From NCBI GenBank assembly GCA_017634355.1, contig JAGBNO010000132.1, positions 1 through 41,268 of the forward strand: 41,268 bases of DNA, read 5' to 3'. A model generated the notes under the pieces. The model was given only the letters and a program-made list of their open reading frames with translations, did not search any database and had not been told where the DNA came from. The DNA comes from Lachnospiraceae bacterium (GTDB taxonomy: Bacteria > Bacillota > Clostridia > Lachnospirales > Lachnospiraceae). A program made the position numbers and the translations under genes. Within the stretch, counting starts at the first letter, position 1. Each line of letters opens with the position of its first letter. Shown in pieces: positions 18,201-25,151 of the stretch.

Positions 18201-18694
18201 GGGCCACTGCAGAGCAGAAAAAAATCTTGTCTGCAGTGAATAGGGAATTAAAGAAAAACCCTATATACTTTGACATAGAGCCAATAGACTTAAGTGAGGC
18301 TCAGCCTACGGTAGAACTAAACAGCAGCGGCACTAAGATTAAAAAAGTAACTGTGACAGTGGACGGCCGGACGATAAAGTTAAAGAAGAAAGATTATACC
18401 GCAAACGGAGTAGAATCCATTACAGGCAAAGGGAATTTCACAGGCACATGGAACTTAAATGGAGAAAACCTAAACTCAGATAGCGCAGATACTGATACCG
18501 AAGGGCAGGATGGCACGGCAGCGCCTACTGCGCCGCCCACGGACTCAAATGGGACTACACCTCCCACTCCGCCTTCGGACTCGAACGGGACTACACCTCC
18601 CACCCCGCCCTCGGACTCAAATGGGACTACAGCTCCCACGCCGCCCTCGGACTCGAATGGGACTACAACTGCCACAGTGCCTGAAAACTCTTAA
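15284..18694 (+). CDS. Secreted carbohydrate-binding (Cthe_2159/DUF4353-like) surface protein
   Basis: A 1136-residue protein, the only recognised gene on the plus strand. The start ATG at 15284 has AAAGGGG upstream. A signal peptide covers residues 1 to about 35 (KLAKGLALALTFSFVTGG, cleavage near GAMAA). Residues about 36-185 are acidic and Ser/Thr/Glu-rich. Residues about 190-690 show the repeated short strands typical of Cthe_2159-type right-handed beta-helix proteins (SGAYTLTGEGSNVYV, ISGGEVDIE, LTITGGTVKIDT, DDGINTAY), a family described as binding cellulose and pectin-like polymers. A Gly/Asn/Pro-rich stretch, a beta-rich segment (ELADGESYTIAINGTNYGQT) and a Lys-rich domain follow. The tail has four 12-residue PPSDSNGTT repeats. 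No LPxTG motif is seen, so attachment is unclear. Confidence 0.87.
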   Translation: MFRKEVRRKLAKGLALALTFSFVTGGTPLGAMAANDTEGTVESGDAVSNESEPESGTETETDGSGTEYGEDSSSKDTQTEPDNNEDSSSEQNESDATAESSTYDNSEDSASYTDESIADSEDELLYYENADSDNTVYTEESLDEAEEADEVINSEEVTGSASSNSTDNVEDTLSADADTEELSAEGSLDGVTISLTEDSSGTAITYSDTEAITVNPGSGMQEININKSGAYTLTGEGSNVYVSIGEKIGSVSLTIKDLKLKDSGLSSVDGGNTSVIFCDKKNDLKIIMEGDSTIEAPAEVFEDGENEAEAVISQKKKSTLTFSGDGSLTISNSLGDAIKSKGTVTVESGNIEIKGCEGDGIQAENVNISGGEVDIETVYDKAGTGYYTNSASSETLNTLVENGNTKTERINVDTGSHKGIKAGTKAKIEIYEAVREGDLDDDDNQLIAKQEYATEASGGLTITGGTVKIDTTKSGLKANSITSGSYTPCGTGVYIIGSPDDALQSNNDMEISGGTLLINSSDDGITAAGKLTITGSADIDIETAYEGMEAKEIIIGEEGKEGPDIYINSNDDGINTAYKTLTYTYDSSADTDCNYTKVSTSKQSGSDCSILSGRVEIRIDSENTKTASLTNDGESVDVSYKSSGDGIDCNGALAIEDGEVYVYGQSNGDNSPVDTNDGFTLNNAATLLLTGTDGMGESVPKSGSSVYVVYGNTGNGAPANNGQGNGNAGSNSGNSGSNMASIAETADSGELPSDGRPGKNGGFSGAPGNGGTPGGTAPGSGGNSGMPGGGSLPGGMSAIAAGSKMEVLNGSDTIYSTTLPFAASFLLYASPELADGESYTIAINGTNYGQTGLNPGESMPGMGEPPQNGQTAPESKEEELKEENLTLGVKDASGVPVSINVIVSRSVSYNGKKHLVESDAVKAAAANDIRLSVSTNIAGFSKIKYIVKNAKNANSNTGSKKAPRIILQFKPNGATAEQKKILSAVNRELKKNPIYFDIEPIDLSEAQPTVELNSSGTKIKKVTVTVDGRTIKLKKKDYTANGVESITGKGNFTGTWNLNGENLNSDSADTDTEGQDGTAAPTAPPTDSNGTTPPTPPSDSNGTTPPTPPSDSNGTTAPTPPSDSNGTTTATVPENS
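18548..18691 (+). repeat. Four 36-bp in-frame repeats at the surface-protein C-terminus
   Basis: Units begin at 18548, 18584, 18620 and 18656 and encode NGTTPPTPPSDS-type 12-mers. Copies differ at a few positions and the last is partly diverged. Such Pro/Thr repeats are typical spacer or glycosylation segments. Confidence 0.9.
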
Positions 18695-18920
18695 AACAAG
18701 TCCCTTTTTACATTTATGTGTCCGATGATAAGGCTTGTACAAATTTTACAAAAGAAAAACAAACGTCAATTTGCAAAGCTTATAGATTCAGGATGGCAGT
18801 CAGAGTGAAAGTATTGAAATCCTTAGGTTTTTTATGCACTATGTCGAATGATTTAAAGTGATGGCAATATGCATATAGATACACTTTTCTAAAAAGACTG
18901 TAAAACATCATGTTTATAAG

Positions 18921-19010
18921 AAACGAATTAACAGATTGCACTATCAGGAGCCGATAATACCACTAGCAGGGCATTATCGGCTCCTGCTTAATCAATTCCT
19001 AAATTCGTTT
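18921..19010. repeat. 90-base nested palindrome
   Basis: A perfect 14-bp inner stem (18945-18958 with 18973-18986, core GGAGCCGATAAT) and a 9-bp outer stem (AAACGAATT at 18921-18929 with AATTCGTTT at 19002-19010) share the same centre at 18965.5. ATTG/CAAT between them can also pair. It is either a strong two-way terminator or a palindromic repeat element. Confidence 0.8.
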
Positions 19011-19023
19011 GCCATTAATGATG

Positions 19024-19058
19024 TAGTGTAAATCCTCTGACGGTGAGGATTTACGCTA
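19024..19058. repeat. Hairpin repeat with TGACGGT loop, copy 3
   Basis: A perfect 10-bp stem, GTAAATCCTC (19028-19037) with GAGGATTTAC (19045-19054), closes on the loop TGACGGT and extends by four more pairs including one G-T. TAAATCCAT follows, as after copy 2. Confidence 0.78.
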
Positions 19059-19102
19059 AATCCATCAGATACTTCTGAATAGCTCCTTAACCGCTGCCCG
19101 AT

Positions 19103-20338
19103 TCATCCGTAAAGAGCCGCGGCCCTGCCAGCCGCAACCCCGCTGCTGAAGGCCCACTGCAGGTTGTAGCCCCCGCAGGGGCCGTCCGCGTCCACTACTT
19201 CCCCACAGAAAAAAAGCCCTGGCGACTTTTTTGCCATCAGATTGTCATTCAGCTCTTTGGCCATAACGCCGCCGCAAGTCACCTGGCAGCGGGAAAAATC
19301 CCCTGTCCCGTCTATATTGAGCCTAAGGCCGCTTATAATATGGGATAGTCCCGCTATGTCCTTGTCTGTGAGGCAAGCCGCAGCTTTTGCGCCCGCAATG
19401 CCGGCCTTCCGTAAGAAGAGTTCCGAAAGCCTCTTATGGAAGAGCCCTGTAAAAAAGAATTCCGCCCTTCTCTCAGGATGGCCGTCACGCCTCTCCTTCA
19501 GATAATCATAAACTGCCGAAGCTTCAATATTAGGCAAAAAATCAATCGACAGCGATACTTCTAATCCGGCGTCCAGAGCCCTTGCTGCAGTCCCCGAAAG
19601 GTCAAAGGCGCATATCCCTGACACCCCCTCCTTAATAAGCTGCAGCTCCCCCTTAGACTCTCCAGCCGCCTTTCCGTCCACGAAGAGCCTAAGGCCGGCC
19701 TCTGCCCTTATCCCCTCTACCCCCTTGAACCATTTATCAGAAGTCTTTAATAGTGTAAGGGCTGGCAAGGGCTTATTTACACTAAGCGAAAAGGCCTTAG
19801 CCATGCCATAGCCATCTCCCGTAGAGCCTGTCTTCGGCGCTGCGAGGCCCCCTGTAGCGATTATCACGGCATTAAATGAAAAGTCCCCCACACTGTAATT
19901 TGGTTTTATAAATTTAATGGCTTTAATTTCCCTGTCTATGCAGATATTGACGCCCAGCCTCTCACATTCAAAGCGCAGTACGTCCAGTACCGCACTTGCA
20001 GTCTCAGGATAGGGATAGAGACAGCCCTTCCTCTCCCTGCTTTCCACTCCAAGGGACTTAAAAAAGGCCGCACAGTCCTCCTCCGAAAAGCCTTCCAGCA
20101 CCTTTTTCACAAGGCCGGCCTCGGCAGCGCTCCCGTGGTAAAAGCTCTCATCCATATTAATATTCGTGAAATTGCATTTCCCGTTACCTGTCTGCAAGAG
20201 CTTCCGCCCAACCCTGTCATTCTTCTCGAAAAGTGTGACCTTAGAACCTTCCCTGGACGCAAAAATAGCGGCCATGAGCCCCGCTGCGCCGCCACCTATT
20301 ACTGCTATCCTGTTTTTTCCCGATAATACTTTTGCCAT
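19103..20338 (-). CDS. HI0933/BaiN-like FAD-dependent oxidoreductase
   Basis: A 411-residue flavoprotein. The FAD dinucleotide fold is at the N-terminus (RIAVIGGGAAGLMAAIFASR), followed by the family mark KNDRVGRKLLQTGNGKCNFTN. The C-terminal family patterns CQVTCGGVMAKELN and LFFCGEVVDADGPCGGYNLQ close the FAD site. BaiN relatives reduce bile-acid intermediates in some clostridia, but the family is broad and the substrate here is unknown. I start at the ATG at 20338; an in-frame TTG lies 12 bases upstream. It is probably the last gene of the nfnA run, separated from the flippase gene by the repeat array, which ends about 23 bases before this start. Confidence 0.9.
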   Translation of the reverse strand: MAKVLSGKNRIAVIGGGAAGLMAAIFASREGSKVTLFEKNDRVGRKLLQTGNGKCNFTNINMDESFYHGSAAEAGLVKKVLEGFSEEDCAAFFKSLGVESRERKGCLYPYPETASAVLDVLRFECERLGVNICIDREIKAIKFIKPNYSVGDFSFNAVIIATGGLAAPKTGSTGDGYGMAKAFSLSVNKPLPALTLLKTSDKWFKGVEGIRAEAGLRLFVDGKAAGESKGELQLIKEGVSGICAFDLSGTAARALDAGLEVSLSIDFLPNIEASAVYDYLKERRDGHPERRAEFFFTGLFHKRLSELFLRKAGIAGAKAAACLTDKDIAGLSHIISGLRLNIDGTGDFSRCQVTCGGVMAKELNDNLMAKKSPGLFFCGEVVDADGPCGGYNLQWAFSSGVAAGRAAALYG

Positions 20339-20360
20339 AAAATATCTCAAATGCCAAAGT

Positions 20361-20505
20361 GCGATTTACATAAATTACTATTATGTCAACCCATACATGA
20401 TTTACATAAATCAACCATTATGTCAACCGGAGTATGATTTACATAAATTAACCATTATATCAACTAAAGTGTGATTTACATAAATACATTGTTATGTCAA
20501 CCTAA
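20361..20505. repeat. Four tandem 36-37 bp units, each an imperfect inverted repeat
   Basis: Units start at 20364, 20400, 20437 and 20474. Each has GATTTACATAAAT, a spacer of a few bases, TTATGTCAACC and about seven variable bases. TTTACATAA and TTATGTCAA are inverted copies with one mismatch and eight bases between them, so each unit is a dyad. Unit 3 has one change (TTATATCAAC). On the minus strand the array is directly upstream of the BaiN-like gene, a good place for an operator. The variable part is too short for CRISPR spacers and no cas gene is near. Confidence 0.9.
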
Positions 20506-20512
20506 TAGGATC

Positions 20513-22159
20513 TCACATCAGCCTCAGCGTCTTTGCTATCCCCACGAACTGCGAGCCTCCAGGCACATCGTAGAGCTCCTCCTTCCTTATGCCCTTAAGC
20601 TTAAGTATGCAGATAAAGTAGACCAAAACCCCGAATCCAACTGCAAAACCGGTTCCCGCCATGCTGCCGAGGAGTTTGGAAAAAACTCTGTATATGGAGA
20701 AGACCACTACCCCCATTATTGCAGAGGACAGTGCCGGAATGATATAGGTCCTCGCCTTCTCCTGCCTGTAGCGCAGAATGCGCCTTATGGAGAACTGATT
20801 CATTATGCACATAAGTATGGAGAAAAGTATATTAGCATAGACCACGCCGTATATCCCCAGGTTCAGCCTCTCAAGGAAGACATAGAGAGCCCCCACATGT
20901 ATAACGAGTGCTATTATAGAGTGCCTCACCGGCAGCTCCATGTGGTTTATGCCCTGCAGTATGCCATTGGTCAATGTAGATATGGAAGTAAAGATAATGG
21001 TTATGCAGCCCACCCTCAGAAGCTCGGACGCAAGCTTTACATCCCCCTTAAAGAGCATGGACATTATGGGCTCGGAGAGGACTCCCAGCCCCACGGTACA
21101 GGGGAAGGCTATCAGCATGGTAAATCGCATGGCAGAGAAAACCTTGCGCTTGGCCTGGCGCCTGTTGTCCGAAGCCATGCAGGCCGCAAGCGTAGGAACT
21201 ACGGAGGAACACATGGCGTTGGAAAGGGCCACGGGCACATTTATTAAGAGCCTGTACTTACCCGAATAAATGCCCCAGATTCCGGTCTTTGTGTCTTCAT
21301 AGCCCTTAAGGGACATGATCTTATTAAAAATGCCATTATCCAGCACATCGCTCACATTGTAGATGGCGGTGGAAAGTATTACGGGAACAGCCGTTATGAA
21401 AATGAGCTTAAGTATCCCTCTCATGGGCTCTACACTGGGATTCTCCTCCCAGCGCATCTCCCGCCTAAGGGATGCGGATATGACTATGAGCGTAAATATT
21501 AAAAAACATAAGCCCGCAAGGGCCCCCGTGCTAGTGCCCAGGGTGCTGCCTGCGGCCCCGTAGGCCGGCGCATAGCGCTCGTTCAAAAGGATGGCGGCCA
21601 CCTTCTGACCGTATGAAAAAAGCGCCCTGGCGGCTATTATGCTCACTACGGCGTTTACTATCTGCTCTATTATCTGGGAAATGGCTGTTGGGACCATGGT
21701 GCCCATGCCCTGGAAATAGCCCCTTATTACGCCCATTACGGCGACTATAAGGAGGGTGGGGGCAAAAATGCGCAGGGCTATTGCGCTCATGGGCTCTGTC
21801 ATTATGTGGCTCGCAAAGAATTCCGCGCCGAAAAAAACGAGGACGCAGGCCACTCCCCCCGACAGGAAAGCAAAGATAAGGCCTCCCCTGAATACCCTTG
21901 CGGAATTGGTATATTCATCCCTGGAATAGCGGGCCGAGACCACTTTTGAAATCGCAAGCGGCAGGCTATAGGAAGATATGAGGAGCATTATATTGTATAT
22001 CTGGTAAGCTGCGGCATAGTAGCCGTTCCCCTCATCGCCTATGATATTGGTAACGGGAACCCTGTAGAAAAGCCCTATTATACGGGTTATGACCCCTGCT
22101 ATGGCAAGAATCCCCCCCTGTATTATGAAGTTGTGGCTCTTCTTCCTTCTGGACGCCAT
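20513..22159 (-). CDS. SpoVB/MurJ-like polysaccharide or lipid II flippase
   Basis: A 548-residue polytopic membrane protein with about 14 hydrophobic segments, of the MOP/MATE-type flippase superfamily. The N-terminal pattern GGILAIAGVITRIIGLFYRV, then NIIGDEGNGYYAAAYQIYNI is characteristic of the SpoVB group of Firmicutes, which moves lipid-linked wall or polysaccharide precursors across the membrane. The charged middle loop (SLRREMRWEENPS) and the second half (LPVRHSIIALVIHVGALYVF) fit the same fold. The ATG at 22159 is three bases after the lipoprotein gene stop, indicating translational coupling. The exact lipid substrate cannot be read from the sequence. Confidence 0.92.
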   Translation of the reverse strand: MASRRKKSHNFIIQGGILAIAGVITRIIGLFYRVPVTNIIGDEGNGYYAAAYQIYNIMLLISSYSLPLAISKVVSARYSRDEYTNSARVFRGGLIFAFLSGGVACVLVFFGAEFFASHIMTEPMSAIALRIFAPTLLIVAVMGVIRGYFQGMGTMVPTAISQIIEQIVNAVVSIIAARALFSYGQKVAAILLNERYAPAYGAAGSTLGTSTGALAGLCFLIFTLIVISASLRREMRWEENPSVEPMRGILKLIFITAVPVILSTAIYNVSDVLDNGIFNKIMSLKGYEDTKTGIWGIYSGKYRLLINVPVALSNAMCSSVVPTLAACMASDNRRQAKRKVFSAMRFTMLIAFPCTVGLGVLSEPIMSMLFKGDVKLASELLRVGCITIIFTSISTLTNGILQGINHMELPVRHSIIALVIHVGALYVFLERLNLGIYGVVYANILFSILMCIMNQFSIRRILRYRQEKARTYIIPALSSAIMGVVVFSIYRVFSKLLGSMAGTGFAVGFGVLVYFICILKLKGIRKEELYDVPGGSQFVGIAKTLRLM

Positions 22160-22162
22160 GGC

Positions 22163-23356
22163 TTAACGCACCACTACTTTGTCCCCCATGGTGTCCTGGA
22201 TGATGAGCACCCAGGTTTTGCCCTGGTTCAAGACAATCTCTTTACCCTCTGAGTCAAAATAGCGCACAGCGCCCTCGTCCCCGTCAAAGCGCATCCAGAT
22301 CCCGTCCCTCGCCTTTCCGTGGGTCACATAGGTCATCATGCCGCCCATATGGCAGTCAAAGCCCAGGTAGTCCTTGTCGTCCACTCTCTCCCAGCTGCTG
22401 TACTGGAGTATAATATTGTCAACTGCCAGCTGCTCCTCAGTTTCACCGTCTATCTGGGGCTCCTCATATTCATAGCGGTAATATTTGCCATCATCAGCAT
22501 TATATTCAAACCAGGGCTTGTTTATGAGGTAGCCCGGCTCCACGTGCACGGCAGAATATGAGTCCGCAGAGTCCGGAACTATGGTCTCTCCGTCATAGGC
22601 AAAGGTGAATTTACCCCTGTAGCCCGGCCTGTACTTAGGGTCATAGCCCATGACCTCTATGCCCTTCTTTATCCCCTTTGCAGAGGCGTAGGCATTGTGG
22701 GGGGCCACCCTGTCCGTGCTCCTGTAGTAGACTATGTCACCCTCGCTGGATAAGCCGCTCAAGTTGTCCACGAAATCCTGCTTTAATAAAGGCATGGCGT
22801 ATGCAGACTGCCCGTAGTGGCAGTATATGGCATCGAATTCCAGCGCATAATAGACGAAATAATTGCGGCAGGACCTGACGGAGCCTATCTTATCGAGGTC
22901 GTCATAGTCCTCGAATAAGCCCATCATGCGTGTAAGGCCGCCCTCCACCACACATTCATAGAGGACATCCGCACGGGAGACTCCCGACATGGGCTGGGCT
23001 TCCTTGATATTATTCAGCATTATGGCCACAGGCCGCCTCTCGCCCTTTTCCTTGTCCACCCACTTGCCGCTCAAATAGCTCCTGACCTTATCCCCCTTAG
23101 TCTCCCTGGGCAGGTCATAGCTGGAAGTATGCCCATATTCCCCCACAAGGCCGCTGGGATTAAGCGGCGCATCCTGTGAGACCGCATGGGTCTCCGCCTC
23201 AAAGTCGGCATAGGCATCCTTGTCTGCAACCTCTTCCTCCCCTGTCTCTACATCTGCCGCTGTTGAGCCCGCAGAACCGGCGGCGGCCCCGCAGCCGCTG
23301 AGCGCAAGGGTGAAAGAGCACAAAAGGGCCAAAGGGCGTATATATTTGAATTTCAA
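22163..23356 (-). CDS. YerB-like DUF3048 lipoprotein
   Basis: About 397 residues. I start at the TTG at 23356, which has AGGAGG about eight bases upstream; the longer frame has no such signal. The N-terminus is a lipoprotein signal peptide ending in the lipobox LSGC. DUF3048 features are clear: RPVAIMLNNIKEAQPMSGVS, then ADVLYECVVEGGLTRMMGLF and IGSVRSCRNYFVYYALEFDA. YerB-like lipoproteins are found widely in Firmicutes; their role in the envelope is not well defined. It lies between ybeY and the flippase gene. The Shine-Dalgarno is part of a GCAATAGAGGAGG stretch also found before the protease gene at 35340. Confidence 0.9.
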   Translation of the reverse strand: MKFKYIRPLALLCSFTLALSGCGAAAGSAGSTAADVETGEEEVADKDAYADFEAETHAVSQDAPLNPSGLVGEYGHTSSYDLPRETKGDKVRSYLSGKWVDKEKGERRPVAIMLNNIKEAQPMSGVSRADVLYECVVEGGLTRMMGLFEDYDDLDKIGSVRSCRNYFVYYALEFDAIYCHYGQSAYAMPLLKQDFVDNLSGLSSEGDIVYYRSTDRVAPHNAYASAKGIKKGIEVMGYDPKYRPGYRGKFTFAYDGETIVPDSADSYSAVHVEPGYLINKPWFEYNADDGKYYRYEYEEPQIDGETEEQLAVDNIILQYSSWERVDDKDYLGFDCHMGGMMTYVTHGKARDGIWMRFDGDEGAVRYFDSEGKEIVLNQGKTWVLIIQDTMGDKVVVR

Positions 23357-23381
23357 CTTATGTCCTCCTCTATTGCAAGCG

Positions 23382-23879
23382 CTACCTATAGATCCCAAGA
23401 TTATTCAGGATCTGTTCCTGCCACTCTTCCATAAGGGCGGCATCCTCTGGCGCTTCATGGTCAAATCCGCATAAGTGTAACACACTATGGGCGATTAGAA
23501 AAGCCATTTCTCTCTTCTCGCTATGCCCGTATTCCTCTGCCTGCTCCCTCATGCGATAAGTGCAGATAACTATATCGCCGAGGACCAGTTCCCCTGTGGA
23601 AAGGTCAAAGGCCTCCGGATCCCCTTCCTCAAAGCATGAAAAATCTCCGGGTTCAGGAAAACTCTGCATAGGAAAGGACAGCACGTCAGTTACGCTGTCC
23701 CTGCCCCTGAATTCCCTGTTCCTCTCCTTAATGGTATCCTCCGTGACGAGGCTAAGCGAAAGGCCCGCCTTATATGGACAGCCCAATTCCGATAAAGCCT
23801 CATCCGCCACGCTTTTTAAGATATCCTCAACCGGCAGCTCCGTCTCAGCACCGGCTTCCACATCAAAATAATATGACAT
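23382..23879 (-). CDS. ybeY: Endoribonuclease YbeY, rRNA maturation factor
   Basis: A 165-residue single-domain metal-dependent RNase used in 16S rRNA 3'-end maturation and ribosome quality control. The metal motif H-x3-H-x5-H is present (H131, H135, H141 in AHSVLHLCGFDH), as is the family segment RGRDSVTDVLSFP. Length and order are typical. It is encoded after the HD-type membrane protein and phoH, a conserved Firmicute arrangement, and 25 bases before the YerB-like gene. Confidence 0.96.
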   Translation of the reverse strand: MSYYFDVEAGAETELPVEDILKSVADEALSELGCPYKAGLSLSLVTEDTIKERNREFRGRDSVTDVLSFPMQSFPEPGDFSCFEEGDPEAFDLSTGELVLGDIVICTYRMREQAEEYGHSEKREMAFLIAHSVLHLCGFDHEAPEDAALMEEWQEQILNNLGIYR

Positions 23880-23885
23880 ATATAG

Positions 23886-25151
23886 CTACCATCTCAGCAA
23901 GCCATAATAGTGCATGCTCTCTTCCGCCAACAGCCTTTTTCTTATAATATTTAAATCCCTTATTGACAGGTCGGATAAGAGTATCTCCTGCCTGTTCATG
24001 AGCCCCTTGGCCATGCCCTCCAGCACGCTCTTTACAGTGATATTGTCGCCCGACATCCACTCCGTCGCAACGAAGCCGTCAGGCAGGCCCTTTCCCATCT
24101 GCACGGAATGCACTGCCACTACCACCTCGTCCATCAGCCTCACTACCGCGGCCTCCCTGGTGAGGTGAGTGCCCCTGCAGCCCCAGTAGGATGACAGGGC
24201 CTTCCTAATGTCCTCAGGGAAGCCTTTTTCCCTGAGTATCGCAAGGGACTTGGCATCCAGGCTGCTCTTAGTGCCGCGCAGGGCGCCTATCCTATGGTAA
24301 AAGCTCAAAATCTTGGTAATGCGGGCATTTGCCCCTATATGCAGGGAAATCCTCTCTGACAGCACCGCAGTATGCAGGCTCCTGTTGAATTCATCTATAT
24401 CTTTTTCCTTGAGTTCCTGAAAAAGCTCGAATTCAGGGTCTCCTATGGCCCTAAGGAAGCGCTCGTCCGCATGGCGCAGGGGGTCAACCTTAGGAATGGT
24501 TATGAGAACCACTACTATGTCGAGGAAAAGCCCCACCAGAGGGGAGAGCACGGTTGCCGGAGAAAAGTCCATATTCAGGCGGAAACTTATGGCAAGGTAG
24601 GAAATAAGCGCACACTGGGCATATATTATGAGCCTGAAAAAGCACTTTTCCTCATCCCGCCTGTTCTTGAAAAGAATTAGGAGTATCACGCCCAGGGAAA
24701 AGAGCTCAAAAAAATAAAGCCCGCTCTCATTTAAAATGAGCATGGATGTCCCGACATAGCAGGACAGCCCTGCGAGGGCCGATCCCATATCACCTAAGGA
24801 AAACAAAAGAAAGCCCACAGCCGCAAAGGGAATCATAAATTCCGGCAGTATGCCGGATGTAAGCGACAATACCATCCCTGCTATGGCCACATAAAAAAAA
24901 TACCTGGGGCGGCCTGTCTTTATTAAAGTCTTCTCCGTGAGCACTCCCCCGTCCAGGACTGAAAAAAGAAAGCATCCTGTGAGCAGGAATACCAGTGCGG
25001 CATTCATGGCGGCGACCATCCCCGATGCGCCCTTGTATAGGGAAAGCGCAAAGGTGCCAATGAGAGAGAGGGGTATAAGTATCAGGCAGAGTGCGGCAGG
25101 CAGAAAGTTCCTCTTATCACCGGCCTTTCTTCCGGGTCTTGCTCCCGCCAT
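23886..25151 (-). CDS. Truncated PgpH/YqfF-like membrane protein with degenerate HD domain
   Basis: A 421-residue protein. The start ATG at 25151 has GGGAGG upstream and overlaps the phoH end by 35 bases. About seven hydrophobic segments fill residues 15-220, followed by a cytoplasmic domain resembling the HD phosphohydrolase of PgpH/YqfF (SLHTAVLSERISLHIGANAR, then ITKILSFYHRIGAL). Usual family members read roughly HSxxVAxLAExAAxxIGAN and YHDIGK. Here H260 is kept, but the metal-binding His-Asp pair is His286-Arg287 and the Lys after IG is lost; later histidine positions (YWGCRG) are also changed. The large outer 7TMR-HDED domain of PgpH is absent. PgpH hydrolyses cyclic di-AMP; this protein very likely does not. 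Its place between phoH and ybeY is the standard position of the intact gene. Confidence 0.82.
   Translation of the reverse strand: MAGARPGRKAGDKRNFLPAALCLILIPLSLIGTFALSLYKGASGMVAAMNAALVFLLTGCFLFSVLDGGVLTEKTLIKTGRPRYFFYVAIAGMVLSLTSGILPEFMIPFAAVGFLLFSLGDMGSALAGLSCYVGTSMLILNESGLYFFELFSLGVILLILFKNRRDEEKCFFRLIIYAQCALISYLAISFRLNMDFSPATVLSPLVGLFLDIVVVLITIPKVDPLRHADERFLRAIGDPEFELFQELKEKDIDEFNRSLHTAVLSERISLHIGANARITKILSFYHRIGALRGTKSSLDAKSLAILREKGFPEDIRKALSSYWGCRGTHLTREAAVVRLMDEVVVAVHSVQMGKGLPDGFVATEWMSGDNITVKSVLEGMAKGLMNRQEILLSDLSIRDLNIIRKRLLAEESMHYYGLLRW

Larger units (their letters stand above)
18695..19102. other. Convergent intergenic region with two hairpins
   Basis: The 408 bases between the plus-strand surface gene and the minus-strand flavoprotein gene hold no gene that I can support. 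They contain a nested palindrome (18921-19010) and the third TGMCGGT hairpin (19024-19058). Because both flanking genes end here, these structures could work as a two-way terminator, but neither is followed by a strong T-run. Confidence 0.7.

Noticed and set aside
18695-19102. Search for a small gene or riboswitch in the convergent gap
   Set aside because: Only hairpins are visible; no start codon with ribosome site and no recognised riboswitch core.
20361-20505. Possible short CRISPR array
   Set aside because: Units are 36-37 bases in total with only about seven variable bases, each unit is an inverted repeat, and no cas gene is in the window.
20471-21247. Plus-strand 258-codon frame opposite the flippase gene
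   Set aside because: It begins in the repeat array and reads His/Tyr-rich nonsense; the minus strand encodes a clear SpoVB-like protein.
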